From positions 62,001-126,000 of the forward strand of contig NZ_BOML01000050.1 of assembly GCF_016862175.1 (NCBI RefSeq): a stretch of DNA of 64,000 nt, read 5' to 3'. Every line of letters starts with the position of its first letter. Within the stretch, counting starts at the first letter, position 1. The DNA comes from Paractinoplanes durhamensis. GTDB taxonomy: Bacteria > Actinomycetota > Actinomycetes > Mycobacteriales > Micromonosporaceae. Below the pieces are notes generated by a model. That model had not been told where the DNA came from. It did not search any database and saw nothing but the letters and a program-made list of their open reading frames with translations. The position numbers and the translations under genes are program-made. This document shows positions 54,001-61,644 of the stretch, in pieces.

Positions 54001-55982
54001 AGCTGTCCCGGCAGGTCGCCGAAGGTCGCGAGCGTCTCTTCGTACGCGTAGAACGGCCGGTACGGCACCTCGACGTCGTTCCAGTAGCCACGACGCTGAC
54101 CTGGATCCATCCCGGTGGGCATGCCATCGAAGCGCTGAATCGCCACCGCCCGGCCCGCATCCACCTTCTCCTTCTCGGCTGGATCGACCCGCATCGCCAC
54201 CGGCAGGACCCGGATGTCGCGGTGTTGCACGATCGCCTCGGCGACCCGGGCCGCCCCCTCGATGCCCTGGCCGCTGAAAGTGAAGCAGTCGACCACGACG
54301 TCCGGCAGATGGATCGTGCAGATGTCGGCCTCGTCGCTCAGGCCGGTCCGACTGTCGATCAGCGTGTAGTCGTAGTTGGCGCGCATGTCCTCGCGAAGCG
54401 CGTCGAAGAACGCTCCGCCGCCCAGTCGGCCGTAGAAGTCGTCCCAGTTCATTCCGGTCAGTTGGGCGGCATAGTCGCGGTTCTGCCGGCCGGCGGAAAG
54501 GAAGTCGAGCCGCCCGCCGTCCGGGAAGTGCTCCCAATTCAGCGTGAAGGCGTGCGGGCCGACCCGGGCGAAGTCCCTGTGCCAGCCCGGACTGCGGTCT
54601 TCGTCGCGCGTCGTCTGCCACTCGTAGGCTCTGATCATGTCGACGACGCCGCTGCTGGCCTCGATCGTGCCCGCGTCCATGAACGGCTCGTAGAAGCGGT
54701 GCAGCCCGGGCGACTCCAGGTCCCAGTCGGCAACGAGGACACGCTTGCCGTTGGCGGCGAGGATCCAGGCGACGTTGGCCAGGGCCATGGTGCGGCCCGT
54801 CCCACCCTTGTAGGAGTAGAACGTCACGATCTTGCCGTGCCGCGGATCCGCTGGCACGGACCGTCTCACCTGCTTGGGCGGCGCCGCCGGCGAGCCGCGG
54901 ACTCCAGGGCCTTTCGGCGCGTAGACAGGAGCGTGCCGGAGAAACTGACGACGCGCTTCACTCACCACGGCCGGAACGAGGTGTGCGACCTGCCCGACGT
55001 CGTGTGCCTCGTGCACCCGCTCGACCCCGAGGGCCGTGAGCGCCTCGGCCACCCGCGCCAACAGTTCCCCGTCGGCCCCAGCGTGCCGATCGGTGACCAG
55101 GACGGGAATCACCCAGGGGTGCAGATGCCCGGTCAGGTGCGAAAGCGGGTCGTCGCCGTCGAGCGACCGCGGGTCGACGACGAGCACGGCCGGCGAGTTG
55201 TCGACCGCCGCCAGGTCGGTGGTCCCGATGATCCTGGTCGGCAGGCCGAGCCGCTCGGCGACGTTGGCCACGTAGTCGGCGATCGACGGACTCTGCGCCG
55301 ACCCGAACGGACGCCAGCCGACGCCCGGATCGGGCTCCGCGACGCCGACCAGCCCAACGAGGAGCCGGGTCTCGGTGGCCGACGACTCCGGCGCCGGCAT
55401 CTCGTCGATCGGCATGACCCGCCCCGGCGTCAGGTCGGACCGCCGGATGTTCTCCACGATCCGTTGCGCCAGCCGCCCGATGATCTCGCGGTACTCGTCC
55501 CGGAAACTGGTCAGCATGCACAGCGCGCGCAGCCCGTTCTGGGCATAGGCGGGCACGCCATCACCGAGCGAGAGCGCGGCCGCAAGCTCGGGACGGCGAT
55601 CCCAGCCGGGTAGCGGAATCCACAGCACCGGCACGAGATGAGCACCGGCCTGCTCAGGCCGCCCGGGAAAGGCAGTTTCAAGCCGCCGCAGGAAAATGGC
55701 CCGCTCACGCATCGGCCACGGCTTGTTGAAGTAGCCGGGCGAGTAGAGCGGAACAAACACGTCAGCCAGGCCGAGGTTCTCGGCCAGCAGCGCCTTGCCG
55801 TCAGCCCCCGGCGCGGCCAGGTAGTCGGCAAAGCCCACGTCCTGCTCCGGTTCACCGAGCAGAACGGCAACCTCCCGGGACAGATCCTCAAAACACTGCC
55901 GGACCCAGCGGTCGGTGTCGGGCCGATCGCTGTCCGGCAGCGGCGCGGAGTGCGCATAACTGAGGAAGAAGGCCGGACTCAT
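51036..55982 (-). CDS. TIR / ParA-like ATPase / NB-ARC / TPR protein (FxsT-like)
   Basis: A 1648-residue multidomain protein. Residues 1-190 are TIR-like (MSPAFFLSYAHSAPLPD; a PWPMRERAIF loop). About 215-350 is an alpha/beta domain without a clear family. About 384-700 is a MinD/ParA-type domain (FYSYKGGTGRTMALANVAW; VADWDLESPG; YTLIDSRTGLSDEA). About 715-830 is a degenerate second TIR-like unit (DQHWAEWVGGLLTAAGVRV). About 850-1080 is an NB-ARC ATPase (Walker A LQGMGGIGKTQIALEY; LLVMDNAED). A winged-helix region follows, then TPRs from about 1270 to the end with SHPHTL repeats. This matches the TPR protein of FxSxx-COOH systems and resembles plant/animal NLRs. It overlaps its TIR partner by ATGA. 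Confidence 0.88.
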   Translation of the reverse strand: MSPAFFLSYAHSAPLPDSDRPDTDRWVRQCFEDLSREVAVLLGEPEQDVGFADYLAAPGADGKALLAENLGLADVFVPLYSPGYFNKPWPMRERAIFLRRLETAFPGRPEQAGAHLVPVLWIPLPGWDRRPELAAALSLGDGVPAYAQNGLRALCMLTSFRDEYREIIGRLAQRIVENIRRSDLTPGRVMPIDEMPAPESSATETRLLVGLVGVAEPDPGVGWRPFGSAQSPSIADYVANVAERLGLPTRIIGTTDLAAVDNSPAVLVVDPRSLDGDDPLSHLTGHLHPWVIPVLVTDRHAGADGELLARVAEALTALGVERVHEAHDVGQVAHLVPAVVSEARRQFLRHAPVYAPKGPGVRGSPAAPPKQVRRSVPADPRHGKIVTFYSYKGGTGRTMALANVAWILAANGKRVLVADWDLESPGLHRFYEPFMDAGTIEASSGVVDMIRAYEWQTTRDEDRSPGWHRDFARVGPHAFTLNWEHFPDGGRLDFLSAGRQNRDYAAQLTGMNWDDFYGRLGGGAFFDALREDMRANYDYTLIDSRTGLSDEADICTIHLPDVVVDCFTFSGQGIEGAARVAEAIVQHRDIRVLPVAMRVDPAEKEKVDAGRAVAIQRFDGMPTGMDPGQRRGYWNDVEVPYRPFYAYEETLATFGDLPGQLTSVLAAYERIAGYITDGEVTAFPAMDEKLRVRTVRRFVRRIMYTPPEVNLHYLPEDQHWAEWVGGLLTAAGVRVNDQHNPSLTARHLTLVSHASAAAGGDSVRRDRSDPRAPLAVYVDDVAPLTSFPSGSSVFIAGRPFEGAVEGVLRLVGLSDTADVDLSAIGVRYPGEQPAVVNSPARNARFTGREEDLLELRTQLRIGQPVALQGMGGIGKTQIALEYVHRFRNAYDVIWWVVADQPMFLDTQLSDLGEKLGLVLPESNVPEVARTVVATLERGGSTSRWLLVMDNAEDVEGVLRFVPRGPGHVLITSRNPAWGDQAQILQVDVFSRQESITHLRQRLPAIWPQEADRIADLLGDLPIAIAAAGAWLAETGEPVGEYVSRVEQQGPSLSTEQVWDYSLELLRERSPAAYRLLQLCACMAPDIPLDLVRGDEMADLLRDLDPAVTERAYRGVLVQHINRLALLKMDVSYGRIQVHRLIQHVVRMRMTQEELATTRHQVHLMLAASRPRYEVDDARSWPRFQMLWPHLEVSDAAECDDESVRQLLIDRVRYSFVTGDLAEGLARGRRIEQWWSRMLGDEEPAGPDRGLRRQLMYLRFNIANIIRQMGDIESARALDEQNLAEQSELLGPSHPHTLMSAGSLGADFRALGRYEDALARDERAYQTWVVNFGEDYDRTLSALNNLSSTYRLAGDFRSARVRDQDVYDRRRVMLGQTHPSTLSAGSNLGRDLRDAGQYRASVDLLEVISRQHEEVFGPRSYRTLSVRASLAVSVGCAGEVNRAAVLLEETYEQLNDIAGPARPDTLACRLSRAVILLAVGEVTSSVSELEELRRAYESSLGARHPHTLVCLNNLVVAGRIAAEPSDAVPRAGAVLSSMTDVLGKHHPYTLAAQLNLAIVHADNGDPEKGLELIESALAGHRDNIGPDHPDTLRCMVDRLLMRMAAGRESLADDGDAVQRLTAVLGADHPELVAQREGRYLARMLDPHPY

Positions 55983-56641
55983 GGCACCGCCTCGTCAAAG
56001 CTGCTCCGCAGCTCAGCAACACCGGACGGAACCCCGGGCTCGGTCCAGTAAAGGCTGTGGATGCGCTGAATATGCAGCGCCAACTTCCAGACGACCGCCT
56101 GATAGACCTCGGTCTGCCCGGTGCGAAGCAGCCCGAAGAGCCCATCGGCGAGATACCGCTCGGCATAGGACTCATCCGGAAGCCCGACCGGCCGAAACAC
56201 ATTGACCTTGGCGATCCGGGGCGGAAGCGGCTCGTGGTAGGGCGTCCACAGCACCGGCACGATCGCCGTGTCGCCAGGCCGGGTCACCCCAGCGCGAGGC
56301 ACGACCGTACGACGCTCAAAGGCATCCCATTCCCGGCTGCACCAGGAACTGAGAAAGAAGGGCCGCGAGAGCAGGCAGACAAGCACCTGAGAGGTACCGA
56401 TCGCGCGCAGAACCCGATCTTCCCAGCGCTCACCACTACCTTGGCCAAAATCCAGATACCCAGGATCCTGCCCCAACGGAGACCCGATGAGCTCGTTGAC
56501 ACTCTCCGTGAGCTCATCGAAGAACCGCATGACATGCCGATTGGGCTCACGCGAATCCGCGACGGGCCGAGACCGCCCAGGCCGCGCATAACTAACAAAG
56601 AACACAGGCGCGCTCGGATCGTCAACGACCGAAGCGACCAC
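55979..56641 (-). CDS. TIR-like protein (FxsC-like)
   Basis: A 220-residue TIR-fold protein. The first strand is PVFFVSYARPGRSRPV. The loop with the likely catalytic Glu is FLSSWCSREWDAFERR, which keeps the WCxxE pattern of NAD-hydrolysing TIRs. The later VPVLWTPYHEPLPP and YAERYLADGLFGLLR match FxsC proteins. GTG at 56641 is preferred because GAGGGGAG lies five bases upstream; a longer frame begins with unlikely Trp-rich residues. It overlaps the large FxsT-like gene by ATGA, so both are made together. FxsA and FxsB are absent. A role in defence or signalling is inference. Confidence 0.85.
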   Translation of the reverse strand: MVASVVDDPSAPVFFVSYARPGRSRPVADSREPNRHVMRFFDELTESVNELIGSPLGQDPGYLDFGQGSGERWEDRVLRAIGTSQVLVCLLSRPFFLSSWCSREWDAFERRTVVPRAGVTRPGDTAIVPVLWTPYHEPLPPRIAKVNVFRPVGLPDESYAERYLADGLFGLLRTGQTEVYQAVVWKLALHIQRIHSLYWTEPGVPSGVAELRSSFDEAVP

Positions 56642-56835
56642 CCGCGCTCCCCTCACAATCCACTGTGATCCAACGCAAGTTAACCACCACACCCAACCAA
56701 CCACATCGACCAATCAGGTGCCCACAACAACAACCCACGACCCCAGGAGTAGAGCCGCACAGAATCGAGAACGGCCCAAGCTGAAAGCCCCGGCCCCCAC
56801 CCCCACCTGTACCGAAGCCACCAACGGCCGCGGGC
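56642..56835. other. Non-coding region upstream of the TIR operon
   Basis: An A/C-rich stretch with no recognisable gene. It should contain the minus-strand promoter of the FxsC/FxsT-like operon. Its composition resembles the non-coding stretch left of repeat copy A, but the sequence is not clearly alignable. Confidence 0.45.
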
Positions 56836-57085
56836 GGCGCGGAATGTTCGCATGACCCACCACGAAGGCCCGCCCGGGTGACCGAACCCCCTGGCCACAC
56901 CACAGCGCGGCAGCCAGACCACCCGCCGTCAGGGGACCACCAGGCTTGATCGTGCACCCAGCAGCGGGCGACCAAAGTCCTGCCCGCAAGGTACGACCAC
57001 GCAAGGTTGAGGGCCGGGGGTGACCACGCAGGGCATAGATGCTTTACCGCCCAGCGTGGTCACCCCCGGCCCTCAACCGTCCCAC
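56836..57085. repeat. Interspersed repeat, copy B, ending in a 25 bp stem-loop
   Basis: Second copy of the 40770-41017 element, in the same orientation, 250 bp. Hairpin arms are 57005-57029 and 57054-57078 with the same 24 base loop as copy A. The third base pair of the outer stem is T-A here and C-G in copy A, a compensatory change that keeps pairing. It lies between the start of the TIR operon and the LacI gene. Confidence 0.9.
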
Positions 57086-57164
57086 CGCAACCAAAACCAA
57101 CAAAGACCAGGAATACATAAGTCCAGAAGAGTAAGAACGTGTGCAATACTTCCGACACCGCGGA

Positions 57165-57175
57165 CGAAAGTTTCG
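57165..57175. promoter_or_regulatory. Operator-like palindrome CGAAA-G-TTTCG before lacI-type gene
   Basis: A perfect 11 bp palindrome 34 bp before the LacI start. It matches the CGAAA-N-TTTCG type described near xylan-degradation genes of streptomycetes. A related site lies before the GH3 gene at 61603. Probable autoregulation. Confidence 0.6.
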
Positions 57176-57209
57176 AAGATGACCCACCGCGGCAGGTAGG
57201 GAGAGCAGG

Positions 57210-58247
57210 ATGGCCGCGGCCGGACGACGGGTAACGATCGCGACCATCGCGGAAGCCGCCGGGGTCTCCGTTCCCACGGTCTCAAGAGTCCTGAACGGCC
57301 GCACCGACGTCTCCCCCGAGACAAGGGACCGCATCGAGCACCTCCTGAGGGAGCACGACTACCGCCCTCGTAACTCTCGCCAACCACTACGCGCCGGCTT
57401 GATCGACCTGGTCTTCCAGGATCTTGACAGCCCCTGGGCGGTGGAGCTGATCCGCGGCGTGGAGGAAGTGACGCATGCGGCGGGTGTCGGCACGGTCGTC
57501 TCGGCCGTGCACCGGCGGACCGCATCGACCCGCGCGTGGCTGCAGAACCTGCGGGCGCGGCAGTCCGACGGCGTGATCCTGGTGATCTCGGACGGTGCCG
57601 GCCCGATAAGCACCGAGCTGCACCGGTTGAACGTGCCGATGGTGATAATCGATCCGGCCGGCGGCGTGGCCGCGGACGTGCCGACGATCGGCGCGACGAA
57701 CTGGTCCGGTGGGCGTAGCGCCACCGAGCACCTGATCTCCCTGGGCCACACCAAGATCGGCCTGGTCGAGGGTCCGAAAAACTTGCTGTGTTCACGTGCA
57801 CGGCTGGACGGCTACCGTGCCGCTCTGGAGGAGGCCGGTCTGCGCCTCGACCGGCGGCTGATCGAGCCGGGCGACTTCCAGCACGAGTCGGGTTTCCAGG
57901 CCGGGCAGCGGCTGCTCGATCGGGACGACCCGCCGACCGCGATCTTCGCGTCCAGCGACCAGATGGCGCTGGGGCTCTACGAGGCGGCCCGGCTGCGCGG
58001 CATCCGAATCCCGGACGACCTGAGCGTGGTCGGTTTCGACGACCTGCCCGAGGCCCGCTGGTCGGCTCCCCCGCTGACCACGGTGCGCCAGCCGCTCGCC
58101 GACATGGGTGGGCTCGCCGCGCGGACCGTTTTGCGGTTGTCGCGGGGCGAGCCCATCGAGACTCCCCGGGTCGAGCTCGCTACCGAGCTGGTGATCCGGG
58201 AGAGCACTGCCCTATTTGCCGAAGCCGGCGGTAAGACCGCTCAGTAG
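57210..58247 (+). CDS. LacI-family transcriptional regulator
   Basis: A 345-residue LacI/GalR regulator. The helix-turn-helix is TIATIAEAAGVSVPTVSRVL with hinge helix RPRNSRQPLRAGLIDLVF. A periplasmic-binding-protein-like effector domain follows (FASSDQMALGLYEAARLRGI; DDLSVVGFDDLPEARWSAPP). A sugar or oligosaccharide should relieve repression. It is adjacent to, and convergent with, a CUT1 sugar importer, with the last 36 bp overlapping the end of the inner permease gene on the other strand. CGAAA-N-TTTCG-type sites near its own start and before the GH3 gene suggest a BxlR-like role. Confidence 0.95.
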   Translation: MAAAGRRVTIATIAEAAGVSVPTVSRVLNGRTDVSPETRDRIEHLLREHDYRPRNSRQPLRAGLIDLVFQDLDSPWAVELIRGVEEVTHAAGVGTVVSAVHRRTASTRAWLQNLRARQSDGVILVISDGAGPISTELHRLNVPMVIIDPAGGVAADVPTIGATNWSGGRSATEHLISLGHTKIGLVEGPKNLLCSRARLDGYRAALEEAGLRLDRRLIEPGDFQHESGFQAGQRLLDRDDPPTAIFASSDQMALGLYEAARLRGIRIPDDLSVVGFDDLPEARWSAPPLTTVRQPLADMGGLAARTVLRLSRGEPIETPRVELATELVIRESTALFAEAGGKTAQ

Positions 58248-59093
58248 CTGCCGGCGCCCGATCGCGTAGAGAATGATGATCGGGAGCGTGGTCAGCGTGA
58301 TCGACGCGGCGATGGCCGGTGTGTTCACGCCGAACTGACCCTGGAAGTTGACCAGCGCCAAGGGGATGGTGCGCTGGTCGGCGCTCTGGGTCAGCACCAG
58401 TGGCAGCAGGAAGCCGTTCCAGATGCCCAGCGCGTTGTAGATGGTCACGGTGACCAGCGCGGGGCGGGTGAGCGGGAAGGCCAGCCGCCACAGGGTGCCC
58501 CACTCGGTGGCACCGTCCATCCGCATCGATTCGAACAGCTCCCGCGGCACGTCCCGGATGAAGTTGCTCAGCACCAGGACGGACAGCGGGATGGCGAACG
58601 CGATCGACGGCAGGACGATGGCGAGCAGGGTGTCGTACAGCTTGAGCCGGATGATGATCAGGTAGACCGGGATGATCACCGCTTGCAGCGGGATCGCCAG
58701 GCCCAGCAGGAACAGCGAGTTGGTCAAGCGCAGGAACCGGTTGCCGATGCCCCGGATGATCGCGTAGGCCGCCATGAAGGAGATCAGGACGGCGGGTACG
58801 ACCGCACCGAGGGTGACCACGACGCTGTTCAGGAAATACCGGACGATCTCGTTGTCGAGGACCGTCTTGTAGTTGTCCATCGTCGGGTCGGACGGCGGGG
58901 CGAAGGTGTTGGTGATGAAGTAGTTCGCCTGGGTCTTGAAGCTCGTGATGACGATCCAGTAGATCGGGATCATCACGATGAACAGCCACAGCCAGCCGAA
59001 GACACCGCCGAAGATGTTCAGCTTGCTCAGTTTGTAGCCGGCGCCGCGGCGCCGCTGGGCGTTGCCGGAACCCGAAACAGTTACCGTCGCCAT
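58212..59093 (-). CDS. CUT1 sugar ABC transporter permease (MalG-like)
   Basis: A 293-residue permease. It has an N-terminal cytoplasmic tail and a first helix at WLWLFIVMIPIYWIVITSF. The EAA loop lies in ESMRMDGATEWGTLWRLAFP near residue 200, and the protein ends in RRQLLSGLTAGFGK, the usual MalG finish. It starts at ATG 59093, one base after the MalF-like stop; longer starts lie inside the MalF gene. Its last 36 bases are antisense to the end of the LacI gene. It forms the channel with the MalF-like protein; the energising ATPase (MsiK-type) is not in the window, as is common in actinomycetes. Confidence 0.94.
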   Translation of the reverse strand: MATVTVSGSGNAQRRRGAGYKLSKLNIFGGVFGWLWLFIVMIPIYWIVITSFKTQANYFITNTFAPPSDPTMDNYKTVLDNEIVRYFLNSVVVTLGAVVPAVLISFMAAYAIIRGIGNRFLRLTNSLFLLGLAIPLQAVIIPVYLIIIRLKLYDTLLAIVLPSIAFAIPLSVLVLSNFIRDVPRELFESMRMDGATEWGTLWRLAFPLTRPALVTVTIYNALGIWNGFLLPLVLTQSADQRTIPLALVNFQGQFGVNTPAIAASITLTTLPIIILYAIGRRQLLSGLTAGFGK

Positions 59094-59094
59094 C

Positions 59095-60018
59095 TCAGAC
59101 TCCTTCCATCTGGCTCTCGTCGCCGCGCCCGCCGAGGCGGCGCAGCAGCTGAGCCAGGAGCACACCGGCCAGCACCAGGATCACCGCGATGCACGAAGCG
59201 GGTCCCATCAGGTTGGCCATGAAGCCCTTCTGATACATCTGCAGCGCCAGCGCCCGTGTCGCGTTGCCCGGACCGCCGCCGGTGAGCACATAGATCAGAT
59301 CGAAGAAGGTCAGCGAGCCCACGACCATCAGCGTCGACGACGTGATGATCGTGTACTTGATCTGCGGCAGCGTGATGGAGAAGAACTGCCGCAGCCGGCC
59401 GGCCCCGTCGATCATCGACGCCTCGTACATCGACGTCGGGATCTGCCGGACCGCACCTTGGTAGATCAGCGAGTGGAACGGGATGTACTGCCACGAGACC
59501 ACGAAGATGAGCACCCCGACGGCGAGCTTGGAGTCGCCCAGCCAGTCCTGTTTGAGCCACTCGACCCCGAAGCCGGCGCCCAGCCCGAAGTTCGGGTCGA
59601 GCAGCGCCTTGTAGGTGATCGAGATGGCCGCCGAGGACAGCAGCAGCGGGATGAAATACAGCACCGCCAGGAACCCGCGGTACTTCTTGAACGCTGCCAG
59701 GAAAACACCGATCAAGATCGAGATCGGGGTTTGTACGAGCCATGACAGCGCCATGATCTCGAACGTCACCCAGATGGCATGCGGCAGCTCGGGATCCTTG
59801 AGCGTTGCCGTCCAGCTGTCGAGGCCGGACGGGTGGATGTCCCCGATGCCGTCCCAGGTGGTGAAGCTGAGCCCGAGCACACCGAGCAGCGGGATGACCC
59901 CGAACGCGATGAACATCAGGAGCGCCGGGATGGCCATCCACACGACGGAGCCGCTCCGCCCGCCTTTGGCGGTCGTTGGCTCCTGCACGCGTACGGCGGG
60001 CGGAGCGAGCGTCGTCAT
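59095..60018 (-). CDS. CUT1 sugar ABC transporter permease (MalF-like)
   Basis: A 307-residue membrane protein. Helices include VVWMAIPALLMFIAFGVIPL at the front. The conserved loop YEASMIDGAGRLRQFFSIT lies near residue 220, and FFDLIYVLTGGGPGNATRAL near 255 is a MalF/UgpA landmark. The ATG at 60018 overlaps the binding-protein stop (ATGA). It is the outer-pathway partner of the MalG-like permease. The carbohydrate probably is a beta-linked oligosaccharide, judging by the linked GH3 enzyme. Confidence 0.94.
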   Translation of the reverse strand: MTTLAPPAVRVQEPTTAKGGRSGSVVWMAIPALLMFIAFGVIPLLGVLGLSFTTWDGIGDIHPSGLDSWTATLKDPELPHAIWVTFEIMALSWLVQTPISILIGVFLAAFKKYRGFLAVLYFIPLLLSSAAISITYKALLDPNFGLGAGFGVEWLKQDWLGDSKLAVGVLIFVVSWQYIPFHSLIYQGAVRQIPTSMYEASMIDGAGRLRQFFSITLPQIKYTIITSSTLMVVGSLTFFDLIYVLTGGGPGNATRALALQMYQKGFMANLMGPASCIAVILVLAGVLLAQLLRRLGGRGDESQMEGV

Positions 60019-61349
60019 TTGCCGATTACCGCGTTCATGTTGTCGACCCACTGCTGGGGGGTGACCTGGAGCTGGAACAGCTTGGCGATGTTGTCCAGCA
60101 GCGTCTCCGCCGCCGTCGGGGACAGCGCCTGGTCCCAGGACTGCGCGAAGGTCTTGGCGCCGGACGCGATCGCGGCCATGTCCTTGAGGAACTGGGCGTC
60201 GTCACCGGTGTAGAGGCTGTCGGCGTCCTTGAGGACCGGCACGCCGCCGGACTTGACCCAGCCGGCCTTCTCGTCGTCGTCGACGAGCGTCGTGGAGAAG
60301 AACTTCTTGGCGATGTCCTGCTCCGCGGCGCTGGCCTTCGACGAGATCGAAAGGTACTGGCCCGGGTTGCCGACCGTGTTGGTCGGGTCGCCCTTGCCGC
60401 CGTCGATCGGCGGGAAGTTCATCCAGCCCAGGCCGCCGCTCTTGACGAAGTCGCCGCCGTTGGCCTTCTGGATGCCGAACGACCAGGAGCCGTGCACCAT
60501 CATCGCGGCCTTGCCGGTGTAGAGCAGGGCCTGGTCGGCGTTCGAGTCGGCGGTGACCGACGAGAAGCCGTTGATGAACGCCTTGCCCTTCACCAGGTCC
60601 TGGACCTTGGTGAGCATCTCCAGCACCTGCGGGTCGGACCACGAGCCGGCCTTGCCGGAGAACACGTTGTCGAAGACCTCGGAGCCGGCCTGGCGGTCGA
60701 GCATGAACTCGAGCCACATCATGTTCGTCCACCGGGACTGACCGGCGAGCGAGAACGGCGCGATGCCCTTGGCGTTGAACTTCGGGATCAGGTCGAGAAT
60801 GTCGCCGTACGACTGGGGCGGCTGCACGCCGACCTTCTCGAAGACCTTCTTGTTGTAGAAGAGCACGATCGGCTGGACGGTCTCGATCGGCAGGGCGTAG
60901 ACCTTGCCGTTGACCGTGCCGGCGCCGAACGACGAGGTCAGGATCTTGTCCTTGACCGCGGCGTTCTGGCCGAGCCAGTCGGTCAGGTCGACCACCGCCG
61001 AGGCGTCGACGTACGACTTGAGGCCGCCACCGCCCCAGCCCCAGATCATCGTCGGGGCCTGGCCGGCACCGATCGCGGTCTTGATCTTCTGCTTGTAGGC
61101 ATCGTTCTGGAAGAACTCCGGAGCGATCTTGGTGTCGGGGTTCGCCTTGTTGAACCGGTCGATCGCCGCCTGGCGGATCGGCTGGCCGGGCTCACCGCTC
61201 AGCGACCAGTAGGACGCGCTGCCGCTGCTGCTGCCGCTGCCGCCCTTGTCGCTCGGGCCTGAGCTGCCACATGCCGCCAGGGCCGCAGCACCGGCGGCCC
61301 CTGCGGTCAGACCAAGGAAGTTTCGACGGGAAAAGTTGCTATTGAACAC
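60015..61349 (-). CDS. Sugar-binding lipoprotein of the CUT1 importer (Tat-type signal)
   Basis: A 444-residue family-1 extracellular solute-binding protein. The N-terminus has a twin-arginine motif (FSRRNFLGLTAG) and lipobox (LAACG), so it is probably Tat-exported and lipid-anchored. AIDRFNKANPDTKIAPEFFQ and MIWGWGGGGLKSYVDASAVV are typical of the family; KAAMMVHGSWSFGIQ lies in the sugar cleft. I start at GTG 61349, with GGAG six bases upstream; a longer frame to 61424 has no ribosome site. It is the first gene of the importer operon, divergent from the GH3 gene. Confidence 0.93.
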   Translation of the reverse strand: MFNSNFSRRNFLGLTAGAAGAAALAACGSSGPSDKGGSGSSSGSASYWSLSGEPGQPIRQAAIDRFNKANPDTKIAPEFFQNDAYKQKIKTAIGAGQAPTMIWGWGGGGLKSYVDASAVVDLTDWLGQNAAVKDKILTSSFGAGTVNGKVYALPIETVQPIVLFYNKKVFEKVGVQPPQSYGDILDLIPKFNAKGIAPFSLAGQSRWTNMMWLEFMLDRQAGSEVFDNVFSGKAGSWSDPQVLEMLTKVQDLVKGKAFINGFSSVTADSNADQALLYTGKAAMMVHGSWSFGIQKANGGDFVKSGGLGWMNFPPIDGGKGDPTNTVGNPGQYLSISSKASAAEQDIAKKFFSTTLVDDDEKAGWVKSGGVPVLKDADSLYTGDDAQFLKDMAAIASGAKTFAQSWDQALSPTAAETLLDNIAKLFQLQVTPQQWVDNMNAVIGK

Positions 61350-61456
61350 GCTGATCTCCGTACTCGAGTGCCGCGCCCTGCCGCGGCGAGTGGATCGTCG
61401 TGGGGATGGGGTAGCCGCCGTCACAAAGCCTGCAACTTTCGAACGAGGGCCGCAAG

Positions 61457-61487
61457 TTAACGTGAGGTTTCGTTAACGTAGGGTTTC
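61457..61487. promoter_or_regulatory. Direct repeats TTAACGT-RR-GGTTTC upstream of the sugar importer
   Basis: Two 15 bp repeats (61457-61471 and 61473-61487, differing at two positions) with a 16 bp period include the palindrome CGTTAACG. A CGAAAGTT half-site lies next to them at 61435-61442 (minus strand). They sit 108 bp before the binding-protein start. Candidate binding sites for the LacI protein or another regulator. Confidence 0.5.
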
Positions 61488-61602
61488 AGCTTGATCATGT
61501 CAAGGGTCTTGCTCTGGTCGCGCTCCCAGCGCGAGAGTGGACCGGAGCTTGCACCCCTTCGTCACGACATGACCGAGCGATAACGCATGCTGTGAAAGTA
61601 CT

Positions 61603-61611
61603 GAAAGTTTC
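61603..61611. promoter_or_regulatory. Operator-like palindrome GAAAGTTTC before the GH3 gene
   Basis: The core GAAA-G-TTTC is the same as at 57165-57175, though the outer pair is mismatched (TGAAAGTTTCG). It lies 34 bp before the GTG at 61645. It suggests that the LacI regulator controls the glycosidase. Confidence 0.55.
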
Positions 61612-61644
61612 GGAACTTATGAGGAACACTTGAGGAGTGACACC

